64,000 nt of DNA from Veillonella seminalis (GCF_003992065.1 NZ_RQUZ01000007.1:62001-126000); one strand, 5' to 3'. Positions 16,713 through 26,438 are shown, counted from the stretch's first letter. Made by a program: numbers and translations. The notes: generated from the sequence alone by a model not told the origin.

Positions 16713-18017
16713 TTAAAAGACATATCGAACACCGTAGAAATTACCACCATTCGTTTCGCTAAACGGACGAATGAATTGAGCAACTGCATATACATCATCA
16801 AACAATCGAACTTCACTTCGAATTCGGTAACGCACATCATTTAAGTCCATAACAGCGGCCGATACTGTAAACGGACCGCCCAGACCATAGTCGACACCGA
16901 TACCTACATCACCGTCAAATAAACCGCCGCGAACTGAAAAATTGTCCGCCACATATTTGCCGTATGTAAGTTCCAGCCGGCTGCCATCACCAATATTATT
17001 CGCTCCCAAGGTAAATAAACTTTGACCGAATTGCAAGCGAATATCTGCAGTCGGATTATATTTATTCTTCGTTGTATTATATAGAAGCTCCATATTGGCG
17101 CTGGCCTTAAAAGGGTACTTTTTTCCGGAATCACTGCTATCTACGTCTCCGCCGGTAAGACGATTTAACTTAGTAGTCAGTTGTGCCGTATTATGCAGCG
17201 TTTCTTTAATATCCTGACTGCTTTGCGGATCTGTCACAATCCCTTGCATGGATGTGGCCATGCTGTTTAAACTTTCGGTTGTGGTTTTTAAATTATCTAA
17301 AATAGTACGCATATCACGGGATGCCTGACCGTCACCATCCAAATTTTGTAAGGATGTATCCAACTGGCCTGTAATCGCCGTCATATTGCGGGTAATATCT
17401 GTCATATTAGCGGTAATCTCATTGATGTTACCTTGATTATCTGCCGCCATCTGATTAAAACGAGCCGTAAGCTCGGCAGTATTATTGGCAATAATTTCCG
17501 TAGAACGAAGAGCATTACGAAGCGACGTCTGTGTCTGCGCATCGCCGATAATATTATTAATGGATCCCAGCGTTTTATTAGCCTCTTCCATCAATACCGT
17601 TGCTTGGCGCATCGTTTTATCAATATCGCTCTGGCCGTCACCATGGACTATATCACCGTCTTTTAAGAATACTTGCGAATGGCCCGGTGTAATCTGAATA
17701 AATTTATCGCCCAAAATCCCGTCATTCGCCAAAACGAATTCGGAGTCCACCGGAATCTCCGTATCCTTTTTAATCTCCATCGTTAAGGTTACCCCTTTCG
17801 ATGTAACTTCCATGGCGCTTACTCGCCCTACCGCCACGCCGGAATATTTAACCTGATTACCGGTCTTTAATCCCGTAACCGATTGAAAATCGCCTGTAAT
17901 ATGCATCCGCGGCGGTTCAAATAAATCCAAGCGCCCCAGAAAAATGATGCAGGCGGCAAATAAGCAAAGGCCGATAACGGTGAATAAACCCACCTTAGCC
18001 TCTGTATTAAACTTCAT
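16713..18017 (-). CDS. mlaD: MlaD-type MCE protein with C-terminal beta-barrel-like domain
   Basis: 434-aa lipid-transport protein. It has an N-terminal transmembrane anchor (about 9-28), one MCE domain (about 36-115, with NDGILGDKFIQITPG as the pore-loop region), a long helical region (about 130-290, rich in Asn, Thr, Gln and Met), and a beta-rich C-terminus (about 301-434) with alternating strands ending YGVRYVF, like a BAM beta-signal. E. coli MlaD is only about 183 aa and stops after the MCE domain. A long MlaD fused to a barrel, acting as a one-protein bridge across the periplasm without MlaA/B/C, has been described in Veillonella parvula, and this gene fits that form. It overlaps mlaF by 11 bases. 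Confidence 0.9.
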   Translation of the reverse strand: MKFNTEAKVGLFTVIGLCLFAACIIFLGRLDLFEPPRMHITGDFQSVTGLKTGNQVKYSGVAVGRVSAMEVTSKGVTLTMEIKKDTEIPVDSEFVLANDGILGDKFIQITPGHSQVFLKDGDIVHGDGQSDIDKTMRQATVLMEEANKTLGSINNIIGDAQTQTSLRNALRSTEIIANNTAELTARFNQMAADNQGNINEITANMTDITRNMTAITGQLDTSLQNLDGDGQASRDMRTILDNLKTTTESLNSMATSMQGIVTDPQSSQDIKETLHNTAQLTTKLNRLTGGDVDSSDSGKKYPFKASANMELLYNTTKNKYNPTADIRLQFGQSLFTLGANNIGDGSRLELTYGKYVADNFSVRGGLFDGDVGIGVDYGLGGPFTVSAAVMDLNDVRYRIRSEVRLFDDVYAVAQFIRPFSETNGGNFYGVRYVF

Positions 18018-18774
18018 CTAATGTCTCCCCCTCACCGGCGGTCTCCATTATATCGCCGCCATGTATAAACTGCTGAACCAGCACATTCTTAGATTTTCTG
18101 AATTCTGCCGGACTCGAAACTTCAATAAATTTTCCCTTATCCAATAAGGCAATGCGATCGGCCACATAAAAAGCGGATTGCATATCATGCGTTACTACAA
18201 TCGAGGTACAATGGAAATGCTTCTGCATACCGCGAATGAGTTTACTGATCGTTCCCGACGTAATCGGGTCAAGCCCCGAAGTCGGTTCATCATATAAAAT
18301 AATACAAGGATTTAAAGCTATCGCCCTGGCCAGACTGATACGTTTTTTCATACCGCCCGACAATTCATTCGGCATGTACGCCCCCGTATCGGGTAAGCCT
18401 ACCAAATCCAACTTCTCCTGTACAATGTCCTGAATGTCCGAATTGGTCAATTCAGTGTGCTGCCTCAGCCCGAAAGCTACGTTTTCAGCCACCGTCATGG
18501 AGTCGAAAAGGGCCGAATATTGGAAAACCATGCCCATCTTTTCACGGACCTTATTAAATTCGTCATCGCTTAAACCGACTACGTCGACGCCGTCTACCAA
18601 AATGCGCCCGCTATTGGGCCGTTGCAGCCCGATAATCAAACGCAAAATCGTACTCTTACCGGCACCGCTGCCCCCCAGCACGACCAAGGTTTCACCATCT
18701 TCAATTGTCAGATTTACATGGTCGAGGATAACCCTATCCGCATAGGCAACGACCACATCCTGTAATTCAATCAT
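18007..18774 (-). CDS. mlaF: Phospholipid ABC transporter ATPase MlaF
   Basis: 255-aa ABC ATPase of the Mla/MCE class that powers the MlaE permease at the cytoplasmic face. Walker A is GGSGAGKST (about 34-42), the Q-loop is VFQYSALFDSMTV, the signature is LSGGMKKRISLARAI and Walker B is IILYDEPTSGLDP. The YSALFDSMTVAENV and GGMKKR forms are characteristic of MlaF rather than import ATPases. The C-terminus has a short helical extension. The reading frame overlaps the start of mlaD, so the two are translationally coupled. No separate STAS protein (MlaB) is encoded nearby. Confidence 0.94.
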   Translation of the reverse strand: MIELQDVVVAYADRVILDHVNLTIEDGETLVVLGGSGAGKSTILRLIIGLQRPNSGRILVDGVDVVGLSDDEFNKVREKMGMVFQYSALFDSMTVAENVAFGLRQHTELTNSDIQDIVQEKLDLVGLPDTGAYMPNELSGGMKKRISLARAIALNPCIILYDEPTSGLDPITSGTISKLIRGMQKHFHCTSIVVTHDMQSAFYVADRIALLDKGKFIEVSSPAEFRKSKNVLVQQFIHGGDIMETAGEGETLDEV

Positions 18775-18857
18775 GAATCTTTGTCCTCAAGCTTACTCTC
18801 AATATTTTATGCTACTTTCATTATATTCTATTTATATTAAAAATTTATAACGTTTTA

Positions 18858-19619
18858 TTAAAATAATGCCAATGATAAAAAGTAATTTAACACAAATACT
18901 AAAATAATGCTGGTTACTACCGAGCTCGTAGTAGCATTACCTACCGCTTCAGCCCCCATTTTAGTATACATGCCCTTGTACGAACCAACAAGAGCAATTA
19001 CGGCACCAAACACACTGGCTTTGATTAAACCGTATGTCAAATCACTGGTAACCGCAAACAACTGAATCGAATCTGTATACGTCATGCCGGCCAGGCCTTT
19101 AAAAAGCGTAGCCACCACATAACCGCCGCCGATACCGATGAGCACCCCGTAAAAAGCCAAAATAGGTACCATAATCATACAGGCAATCACGCGCGGCACA
19201 ACCAGGTAACCGATAGGATTTACGGCCATAACTCTGAGCGCATCAATCTGCTCCGTTACCTTCATGGTACCGAGTTCAGCCGTAATAGCGGCCCCTACAC
19301 GCCCCGACAAAACAACACCGACGAGCACCGGTCCCAATTCGCGCCCCATAGCAATCGCCATGATGCCGCCAACCGTACCTTGCGCACCGTAACGAATCAA
19401 AATATCGGCTATTTGCAAAGTCATAACGGCCCCGGCAAATAATAAAGTTAAACTGATAATCGGCAAGGAATCTACCCCCAAATGGGCCATTTGAAAAATA
19501 ACATGACGCCAATTGGCCTGCCGCAATTGTTTAATGGTTTGTCCGATTAATATAACTGCCTCACCGCAACGTGCCAACCAACGCAACACCTCGCGCCCCA
19601 GCGCTTCTAACCACTGCAA
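18858..19619 (-). CDS. mlaE: Phospholipid ABC transporter permease MlaE
   Basis: 253-aa MlaE permease with an amphipathic N-terminal interfacial helix (about 1-45) and five hydrophobic segments. Family motifs are GAVMTLQIADILIRYGAQG, GRELGPVLVGVVLSGRVGAAITAELGTM (split across 110-137) and VNPIGYLVVPRVIA. The start is TTG, fixed by GAGGAGGT six bases upstream; no ATG is in a suitable place. An 83-base gap to mlaF holds no gene. With mlaF and mlaD it makes the minimal inner-membrane complex. The 180 bases upstream (19620-19800) are AT-rich and probably hold the promoter for the mla-tolC-tamB-sigma unit, but I cannot pick a convincing site. Confidence 0.94.
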   Translation of the reverse strand: MQWLEALGREVLRWLARCGEAVILIGQTIKQLRQANWRHVIFQMAHLGVDSLPIISLTLLFAGAVMTLQIADILIRYGAQGTVGGIMAIAMGRELGPVLVGVVLSGRVGAAITAELGTMKVTEQIDALRVMAVNPIGYLVVPRVIACMIMVPILAFYGVLIGIGGGYVVATLFKGLAGMTYTDSIQLFAVTSDLTYGLIKASVFGAVIALVGSYKGMYTKMGAEAVGNATTSSVVTSIILVFVLNYFLSLALF

Positions 19620-19800
19620 CAGTTTACCTCCTCTTATTTCTCATATATAAAGTGTAGTACTATATTTTATTAATCAAGTAAGATTACTACCCCTCATTTT
19701 ATCATAAAACTTCAGTTATTGTCATCAGTACCAACGATGAATATATTGAAATTTTACAATATTTTTGAAAAAATTTCTATTTTCACTTAAATAGTAACAC

Positions 19801-19832
19801 AAAAAAGCGATGGACAAAACTGTCCATCGCTT
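19801..19832 (-). terminator. Intrinsic terminator after the S55 protease gene
   Basis: A perfect 12-bp stem (19805-19816 with 19821-19832), a 4-base loop and a T-run on the minus strand. It lies 30 bases past the stop of the gene at 19862 and isolates it from mlaE. Confidence 0.9.
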
Positions 19833-19861
19833 ACTATCGGCTAATATTGCATAATTTTTTA

Positions 19862-21880
19862 TTAATTTACACTATCATTAGAATCATCGGCTGAATGATC
19901 CGGCGTATTTGTCGGAGCTTCGGGAGTCTTATCCGGACTGTTGGCCGGTGCTTCCGGAGTCTTTTTCACCGTATTGGCAGCTGTTTCAGTTTTAGCTGCT
20001 TTAGTCGATGATTCATCTTCTGCTTTAGCCTGTTCTTTTAATTTTTTGGCATGTTCACGAGCCAATCTTGCTTTTTCTTTATCCCGATCGGCCGGCGACA
20101 TAATATTTAAGACAAACTGTCCGTCACCGCGAATAACATATTCCGTATTAATTTTAGCTTTATACGGTTCTTTGTTATCTTTATCGTCAATGCCCGGAAT
20201 ATTTTCCTTGGATTTGCCCTTCGGCACTGCTCCCGGAATCTTAGTTTCATCGGCTACATCAATCTTGGCACCCTTAGTATCCGCCTTGTCACTGTCTTCA
20301 ACCATACTTACGCCGTCTTCCAAGATTTCAACCACAATCTGATTATTCGTATCCGTATTGCGCAATTCTTTATAGAATTCGTCAAAATCTTTATACGTCT
20401 TCAAACGACGAATAATTTCATCGGTCAAATTGTATTTTTGTTTTTCCAACAGGTAAGGTAACGGTACTACCCCGCCACCGCGTACTTCCAAGGTAACTTC
20501 ACCATACGGTTGGTCCTTAGGCACGGTGAAGAAAATTTCCTTCGTCACCGGTTCTTCTCGGAACGGTTGTAATTTTACGTTAATAACAATGGTATCGCCC
20601 GGTGATGCAACAGCCGGCGATAAGGTGGCATCCGAAATCATAGCCGTTTTCTTATCTTTCGCTACCGACACTTCCACTTGAATACCGGCAATTTCATAAT
20701 TGATAAAACGGTTATTCATCAACACGTCGATGATGTTATAAAATTCATCAACACTCTTGATGCCGATAGAGTCATTGGAGTAGAACATATTCGTCCGTTC
20801 CAACGGCGGAATATTGACATCACGAGGCTGAATTTTAAGTGTTAAGGTAGAGGTTCCTTCCCCGTTACGGTCCAATGTTTTGCTGAGGAAGTTGTATACC
20901 GCCGTAGCACTCAAAGTCGGTGTAAGCTCATCCGTTTCCACCACTTTGACACCTGCTTCACGAGTTCGGTTCATATCCAAGTCGTGAACGGTAATGGCCA
21001 TCGGAATGCCGCTGATAATATGGCCCGATGTACCGGCAATTCCGGCGCCGCGATCTTCCGTAACCGCGCCTACTTCGGCTCCCATAGAGCCGAGTTTAAA
21101 GCCGGAGTCCACACTTTTTACGACCGTAAAAATAGACGCATTATGCATGAAGTACCCGACAGAACCACGTTTTAAAAACGGATGTCCGAAGGCTACCACT
21201 TTATCCTTGTCAACATAAGTAACCGTACCGATGGCTCCGAGTTTTAAATCTCCGTCCACCAATAAGGCTGCTACCGAACCGCCCGCTTTAAGCGGTTTGG
21301 CCACATCATCACCGTCAGCGGCCGCCGTATCGTAAGTACTGTACTCATATTCAGGCAACTTTTCTTTCATAAACTTAAGAGCCGATGGATCAAAGCCGTA
21401 AGCCATAAGCGGCATGCCCAACGGAATTAGCTGACTGTCGCGCCAAGGATTGGCCAAATTCTTTTCATACGGAATATTCCATAGCTTAACCATGTCTTCA
21501 ATCGGCGTAATCATACCGATTGTACCGTCCGCAAAGCCCCAGCCGTAGGCAACGGCACCGACGAGCTTACCGTCAATATAAGCGGGGCTGCCACTCATAC
21601 CATGTACGATACCGCCCGTTTCATCGATAACGGGACCAGAAAATTTCGCCAAAATTAAATCGCCTGAAGGGCCTCGATCTTTCATGACGCCCAAAACTTT
21701 CATATTAAAACTAGAGATATCATCCCCGGTTACTACTGTATCAACGTGTCCTTCCATGCCTGTATGCACATCGCTGACTGGCAGAAAATCAACTGCCTGA
21801 GCCGATGCGGCAACAGTGCAACAAAAGAAAAGCGCCAGTACACCTTTCATATACCGGCGTGATGAACGAAATGACTTCAT
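19862..21880 (-). CDS. Secreted SpoIVB-type (S55) serine peptidase homologue
   Basis: 672-aa exported protein. The signal peptide (about 11-29) is followed by an N-terminal domain with the S55 hallmarks: VHTGMEGHVDTVVTG and GGIVHGMSGSPAYIDGKLVG, where Ser96 in GMSGSP is the likely nucleophile. A second HPFLKRGSVGYFMH block fits the same fold. A beta-rich region (about 350-500) follows, then a charged Lys/Asp-rich part and a Pro/Ala/Thr tail with a repeated TPEAP motif (about 640-672). In Bacillus, SpoIVB signals across the forespore membrane, but no sporulation gene is seen here and the protein would act in the periplasm. Its target is unknown. A role in envelope quality control is a guess. 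Confidence 0.8.
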   Translation of the reverse strand: MKSFRSSRRYMKGVLALFFCCTVAASAQAVDFLPVSDVHTGMEGHVDTVVTGDDISSFNMKVLGVMKDRGPSGDLILAKFSGPVIDETGGIVHGMSGSPAYIDGKLVGAVAYGWGFADGTIGMITPIEDMVKLWNIPYEKNLANPWRDSQLIPLGMPLMAYGFDPSALKFMKEKLPEYEYSTYDTAAADGDDVAKPLKAGGSVAALLVDGDLKLGAIGTVTYVDKDKVVAFGHPFLKRGSVGYFMHNASIFTVVKSVDSGFKLGSMGAEVGAVTEDRGAGIAGTSGHIISGIPMAITVHDLDMNRTREAGVKVVETDELTPTLSATAVYNFLSKTLDRNGEGTSTLTLKIQPRDVNIPPLERTNMFYSNDSIGIKSVDEFYNIIDVLMNNRFINYEIAGIQVEVSVAKDKKTAMISDATLSPAVASPGDTIVINVKLQPFREEPVTKEIFFTVPKDQPYGEVTLEVRGGGVVPLPYLLEKQKYNLTDEIIRRLKTYKDFDEFYKELRNTDTNNQIVVEILEDGVSMVEDSDKADTKGAKIDVADETKIPGAVPKGKSKENIPGIDDKDNKEPYKAKINTEYVIRGDGQFVLNIMSPADRDKEKARLAREHAKKLKEQAKAEDESSTKAAKTETAANTVKKTPEAPANSPDKTPEAPTNTPDHSADDSNDSVN

Positions 21881-21933
21881 TCATAGCTCCTCTCTATTAC
21901 TATATGCCAACTGTTTCTAACGTATAACTTCGA

Positions 21934-22236
21934 TTATTTACCGTCAACTACGGCTACAACTTGAGCACGTGTTACTTGGTCGCCGTTTTTAACCGATACA
22001 TTCGTTACGACACCGTTAACGGTGGAACGAGCTGCCGGCATCGGTCCGGTCAAAGACTGTACTGTTACCAATACATCGCCTTCTTTAACAACGGTACCTA
22101 CCGGTACTACCGAAACAACCTGACCGGTTAATACGGATTCTTGGTTGACATTGGCTGCGGAGGCCGTGAAAACAAAGCCGGTCGCTACGCTAACGCCGAT
22201 AGCAGCCATTACTAAAAATTTCATATATTTTTTCAT
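21934..22236 (-). CDS. Small exported biotinyl/lipoyl-like domain protein
   Basis: 100-aa protein made of a signal peptide (about 1-27) and one biotinyl/lipoyl-like hammerhead domain. The two half-motifs are visible: PVGTVVKEGDVLVTVQSL and NGVVTNVSVKNGDQVTRAQVV. The lysine of the usual MKM turn is absent; this turn reads PMPAARS, so the domain cannot be biotinylated or lipoylated there. It resembles the hairpin domain of membrane-fusion proteins such as HlyD, but as an isolated module. It has a good AGGAGG ribosome site. Function unknown; a periplasmic adaptor or binding module is possible. Confidence 0.75.
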   Translation of the reverse strand: MKKYMKFLVMAAIGVSVATGFVFTASAANVNQESVLTGQVVSVVPVGTVVKEGDVLVTVQSLTGPMPAARSTVNGVVTNVSVKNGDQVTRAQVVAVVDGK

Positions 22237-22365
22237 ACGTAAATCCTCCTTTGACTAACGTCTATATCTATTATATCACGAATAAGCAAATTTATTGCTA
22301 AATCCGTAAATCATCGTGAAAAATAAATGACGCTTCATGAAAAGAAAATATCTTCAAATTTACTT

Positions 22366-23763
22366 TTACGGGAAAATTATGATTTCCCCGTAACGAGCCG
22401 GGCCCACAGTCGTCACATCACGATGAAGATAGGTTCCGTTAGCATATAAATCATTATCGCGATTATAACCTACATCAATGCCCGTAGTAGCACCGAATTG
22501 TGCCAACATCCGACCGCCTTGAGCCAAAGTAATACCGGAGGCCGCCCGATAATTACCGGATGCCAACAATACAATCAAGGTACCGTCCGGACGCACACCC
22601 AATAAAGTATGACCTCGATAGTTTTCACTATTACCGGCCGTTACCACTCCGTTGGCAAGGACGATATTTTTACTTTGAGCCAAGGTCGTACCGGCTGCAC
22701 TGATTTTAACAATAGCCGGTACAATTTGCAAATTAACTACATCGCCGACGCGTAAGGCATCCAACACCGGTACCATAGTACCATGGGCCGATAACACAAT
22801 ATCCGCATTCGCCAACGGTGAATCATTGTTTCCCTTTGCTACAACTACATTGCGTCGCAAAGTTACCTCGGTGCCATACACATTAGTACCTGTTGATTTG
22901 CCATATGCCGAATTATAAGCAATCAGTTCGTTCGCACCGCGAGTCCGATTGATGCCGCTTATATTAAAAGTCTTATCGCCTTCCGTTAATTGCAACTTCG
23001 GTGTTTCAACACCCAAAGTATAACCCTGGTTCGGAATATAGCGCAATACCCCGACCGGTGATATCTGATAGCCCGGTACTGCGGGGATTTTATCGCCCGA
23101 AGCCAATTGCACGGTTCCCTCGGCTAAACCTTCACCACCGAGACCGGCCGATACATCAGCGGCATTCACCAAGCCTACCGAAACAGCACCGCTCGGCGTA
23201 ACATCAGCCAGTGTGGACGCCGTATCACCGTCAGCTTTAATCTCAGCCGGCTCGGTCGGCGATACAGTGAGCGCATCTACTTTCACGCGCCCCGTATTGG
23301 TACTGGTATCCCATTTGGTATATACAACACCATCTTTGAGCGGTGTTGTCGTTCGCTGTTCATAATTATTAAACAAATCCAAAACAACCCGATCCGGATT
23401 TTGCAATGTAAACATATGATAACGTACCGGCTGATTAACATTGATGGCTACATCCAGACCATCGCCGGCATCAGCCAAACCTACGCCTTGTAAAACACCG
23501 CTGTTGCGATTGTTGTATTGCACCGGTCCGCTTGTGCGATTCGATGTGCCGGTAAAATGAATTTTTACCTGCTGTGCTTTTTCATTATAAATAGAACTCC
23601 AGCCATTCGGTAACCCTTGCATATCCAGGACAAGACGCGTATGACCCGCTTCATTGGTAGCTCGCACAGCCGTTAAATCCGATGCCTCCGTTATGCCACC
23701 TATCAGCCAACTCATTATCCCGACCATTAAAGCTGAACTGAGCTTCTTTTTACAGGCTTTCAT
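22366..23763 (-). CDS. Exported AMIN-domain / phosphodiester glycosidase-family protein
   Basis: 465-aa exported protein. After the signal peptide (about 1-27) comes an AMIN-like domain (about 30-138; landmarks GHTRLVLDMQG and VRYHMFTLQNPDRVVLDLFN), which in amidases and secretins binds the cell wall. A Thr/Ala/Gly-rich linker (about 165-245) leads to a C-terminal domain resembling the phosphodiester glycosidase (NAGPA/DUF2233) family, with INRTRGANELIAYNSAYG, EVTLRR and LLGVRPDGTLIVLLASG. That family removes terminal sugars from phosphodiesters, and a wall-bound substrate is plausible. The exact substrate is unknown. It lies downstream of mreB, whose terminator separates them. Confidence 0.72.
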   Translation of the reverse strand: MKACKKKLSSALMVGIMSWLIGGITEASDLTAVRATNEAGHTRLVLDMQGLPNGWSSIYNEKAQQVKIHFTGTSNRTSGPVQYNNRNSGVLQGVGLADAGDGLDVAINVNQPVRYHMFTLQNPDRVVLDLFNNYEQRTTTPLKDGVVYTKWDTSTNTGRVKVDALTVSPTEPAEIKADGDTASTLADVTPSGAVSVGLVNAADVSAGLGGEGLAEGTVQLASGDKIPAVPGYQISPVGVLRYIPNQGYTLGVETPKLQLTEGDKTFNISGINRTRGANELIAYNSAYGKSTGTNVYGTEVTLRRNVVVAKGNNDSPLANADIVLSAHGTMVPVLDALRVGDVVNLQIVPAIVKISAAGTTLAQSKNIVLANGVVTAGNSENYRGHTLLGVRPDGTLIVLLASGNYRAASGITLAQGGRMLAQFGATTGIDVGYNRDNDLYANGTYLHRDVTTVGPARYGEIIIFP

Positions 23764-23867
23764 AGTTCCCTCCTTTGAAAAATCTATAAACTATTATTAT
23801 TATCTTAGTACCATTTTATCCATTATAACATATAAATTTATGAACTTCTTGAATTATTACGAGTTAA

Positions 23868-23910
23868 ATAAAAAAAAGATTGCAAGCGACCTTGCCGCTC
23901 ACAATCTTTT
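23868..23910 (-). terminator. Intrinsic terminator after mreB
   Basis: A long stem pairs AAAAGATTG (ending 23882) with CAATCTTTT (23902-23910), extended by further G/C pairs around the loop. It is followed by eight Ts on the minus strand, 45 bases past the mreB-like stop. Confidence 0.88.
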
Positions 23911-23955
23911 AATATTTTATATATGCATGAACGCAGAATATTGCACGTATTACAC

Positions 23956-25134
23956 TTATTGCAATTCTTCAAGGCTGTCCTGCAAACGATCCATTTCACG
24001 TAAAGCTCGTCCGGTACCGACAATAACCGAATACCGCGGATTATCCACTAAATAAGCGGCCACGCCGATAGCCCGTGTAATGAGTCGGTCAAAACCGCTG
24101 ATTAACGCTCCGCCGCCGGTTAAAATAATACCGTGATCACAAATCTCCGCCACCAATTCGGGCGGTGTTTTTTCAAGAATATCTTTGATACCTTCCAAAA
24201 TCACATTAACCGGTTTCTCCAAGGCCTTCTGAACTTCCTTGGAACTTACCTTAATAGCTTGCGGCAAACCGCTTACTATATCTCGTCCCCGCACGGTAAT
24301 TTCTTCAACCGGTGCTTTACGATCTACCGTACCGACTGCAATTTTTACTTCTTCCGCCGTACGATGACCGATTAATAATTTACGGCGTCGTTTGATATAA
24401 CTGATGATAGCCTCGTCGAACTTATCGCCGCCCATGCGCAGCGATTTACTCACTACGACACCGGTCGTACAAAGCACCGCAATATCGGTAGTGCCGCCAC
24501 CGACGTCAACCACGATAGCCCCGGCCGACGCAGCTTTGTCAAGGCCGGTTCCGAGTGCCGCCGCCAACGGTTCTTCAATAAGTACCGTTTTGCGGGCGCC
24601 CGTCTGTAATACAGCTTCAATAACCGCCCTCTTTTCAACCGGCGTAATACCCGAAGGTACACAAATAACGATACGCGGTTTAAATAAAGTAGAGGTCGGC
24701 AAGACACTCTTAATATAATAACGAAGCATGAACTCCGTCATGTCATAGTTATTGATAACACCATCCTGGAGCGGTCTGATAACTTCAATATCCGCCGGTG
24801 TACGTCCCAACATGATACGGGCATCTTCACCGACAGCCACCACTTCATGACTGTGAATATTCCAAGCTACATACGCCGGTTCGTCAAGCACAACACCCTT
24901 GCCCTTGATGTAAATCAATACGTTTGTCGTGCCCAAATCAATGCCTACATCATAGGCCCACCACAATGCCAAGCGTTCAAACGGCGAAACCCATTTATCG
25001 CCTTTTTTGGCAACTGTTTTAGGTGTGGTCGTAGCAATGGGCTGTGCGTTCCGTTTGCGACGTTCTTCACGTTTTTGCAAAACTTCGGCACGACTCACCT
25101 TTTTCTTACTCGTCCACCCGAACAATGTCAGCAC
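23956..25134 (-). CDS. mreB: MreB/Mbl-like bacterial actin with N-terminal extension
   Basis: 392-aa actin-fold ATPase of the MreB family. Phosphate 1 is [14 protein letters not shown] (about residue 66), phosphate 2 is [16 protein letters not shown] and the adenosine motif is [13 protein letters not shown] basic extension of about 55 residues before the actin core is unusual: MreB normally starts within ten residues of the DLGTAN motif. The core also shows departures such as [15 protein letters not shown]. The GTG start at 25134 overlaps murA by 29 bases, and a TTG three codons in is an alternative. MreB guides side-wall synthesis in rods; in a coccoid relative its job may differ. Confidence 0.88.
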   Translation of the reverse strand: MLTLFGWTSKKKVSRAEVLQKREERRKRNAQPIATTTPKTVAKKGDKWVSPFERLALWWAYDVGIDLGTTNVLIYIKGKGVVLDEPAYVAWNIHSHEVVAVGEDARIMLGRTPADIEVIRPLQDGVINNYDMTEFMLRYYIKSVLPTSTLFKPRIVICVPSGITPVEKRAVIEAVLQTGARKTVLIEEPLAAALGTGLDKAASAGAIVVDVGGGTTDIAVLCTTGVVVSKSLRMGGDKFDEAIISYIKRRRKLLIGHRTAEEVKIAVGTVDRKAPVEEITVRGRDIVSGLPQAIKVSSKEVQKALEKPVNVILEGIKDILEKTPPELVAEICDHGIILTGGGALISGFDRLITRAIGVAAYLVDNPRYSVIVGTGRALREMDRLQDSLEELQ

Positions 25135-26371
25135 CTAACCCTTTTAATTTGCCTACCAGGTTGTCGTAACCACGGTCGATGTGCGACAACTGGGTTACTT
25201 TCGTAACACCTTCCGCCGCCAATCCGGCACACACTAAAGCGGCTCCGGCACGCAAATCGGTAGCACGTACTTCGGTACCCTTCAATTTAGGTACACCGTC
25301 AACAATAGCACGTCGCTCTTCAATGCGAATCTGAGCACCCATTTTCTTTAATTCATCTACATGCATAAAGCGGTTTTCGAATACCGTTTCCATAACAGTA
25401 CTCGTGCCCTTGGCGATAGTCGTGAACGCCATGAATTGAGCCTGCATATCGGTTGGGAACCCGGGATACGGCAAGGTTTTAATATCAACCGCTTTAACAT
25501 TACCGTCGGAAATAACGCGGATACCGTCGACGTCTTCCTGAACCGTTACGCCCGCTTCTTTCAATTTCGCCACAACCGGTTTTAAATGCTCGGACAAAGC
25601 ATTTTCTACATATACGTCACCGCCGGCCATAGCCGCTGCAATAAGATATGTACCTGCTTCGATACGATCCGGAATTACCGTATGAGTAGCGCCTTTTAAT
25701 TCTTTAACACCTTGAATACGAATTACATTCGTACCGGCACCGCGAATATCGGCCCCCATACTATTTAAATAAGTTACTAAATCTACAATTTCAGGTTCTT
25801 CCGCAGCGTTTTCAATAATGGTTTTGCCTTCAGCCATGGAAGCCGCCATGATTACGTTTTCCGTAGCCCCCACGCTTGGGAAGTCGAGGTAAATCTGATT
25901 ACCTTTAAGACCTTCGGGAGCTGACGCCAATACATAACCGTCGCCCATTTCAATAGTAGCTCCCAATGCTTCAAAAGCTTTTAAATGTAAATCAATCGGA
26001 CGAGATCCGATAGCACAACCGCCCGGCAAAGAAATACGTGCTTCACGACGACGTGCCAATAAAGGTCCCATGACTAAAAACGACGCACGCATGCGACGAA
26101 CTAATTCATAGGGAGCTTCTGTAGCTGTAATTTCAGAGGCATCAAAATGGATTTCCTGATTAGCTTCATCTTTGGTAACTTTAACGCCCAGCGCCGCAAT
26201 TACCTCGCAAATCGTATGTACATCTTCCAAATGAGGCACTTCCACCAACCGACTCGGTGTTGATGCCAACATGGTGGCCGCAATAATCGGCAACACCGCA
26301 TTTTTTGCGCTACTTACACGAACGCGACCATTCAACGGTTTACCACCGTTAATGACGAGCTTTTCCAACAA
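25106..26371 (-). CDS. murA: UDP-N-acetylglucosamine 1-carboxyvinyltransferase MurA
   Basis: First committed enzyme of peptidoglycan synthesis, adding enolpyruvate to UDP-GlcNAc. At 421 aa it has the full family length. The catalytic Cys119 is in [12 protein letters not shown], so the enzyme has the fosfomycin-sensitive cysteine form. AKNAVLPI near the N-terminus and [15 protein letters not shown] near the C-terminus are conserved. The start is a TTG (26371) behind GGGAGGAA, with a second TTG next to it. It overlaps the mreB-like gene, linking precursor synthesis with a cytoskeletal protein in one transcript. Confidence 0.96.
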   Translation of the reverse strand: MLEKLVINGGKPLNGRVRVSSAKNAVLPIIAATMLASTPSRLVEVPHLEDVHTICEVIAALGVKVTKDEANQEIHFDASEITATEAPYELVRRMRASFLVMGPLLARRREARISLPGGCAIGSRPIDLHLKAFEALGATIEMGDGYVLASAPEGLKGNQIYLDFPSVGATENVIMAASMAEGKTIIENAAEEPEIVDLVTYLNSMGADIRGAGTNVIRIQGVKELKGATHTVIPDRIEAGTYLIAAAMAGGDVYVENALSEHLKPVVAKLKEAGVTVQEDVDGIRVISDGNVKAVDIKTLPYPGFPTDMQAQFMAFTTIAKGTSTVMETVFENRFMHVDELKKMGAQIRIEERRAIVDGVPKLKGTEVRATDLRAGAALVCAGLAAEGVTKVTQLSHIDRGYDNLVGKLKGLGADIVRVDE

Positions 26372-26438
26372 TACTTCCTCCCATAATGCAATCTATGATT
26401 CTATAGTCTTATAGTTTCTTCTTTAAATTCTACCTTAT

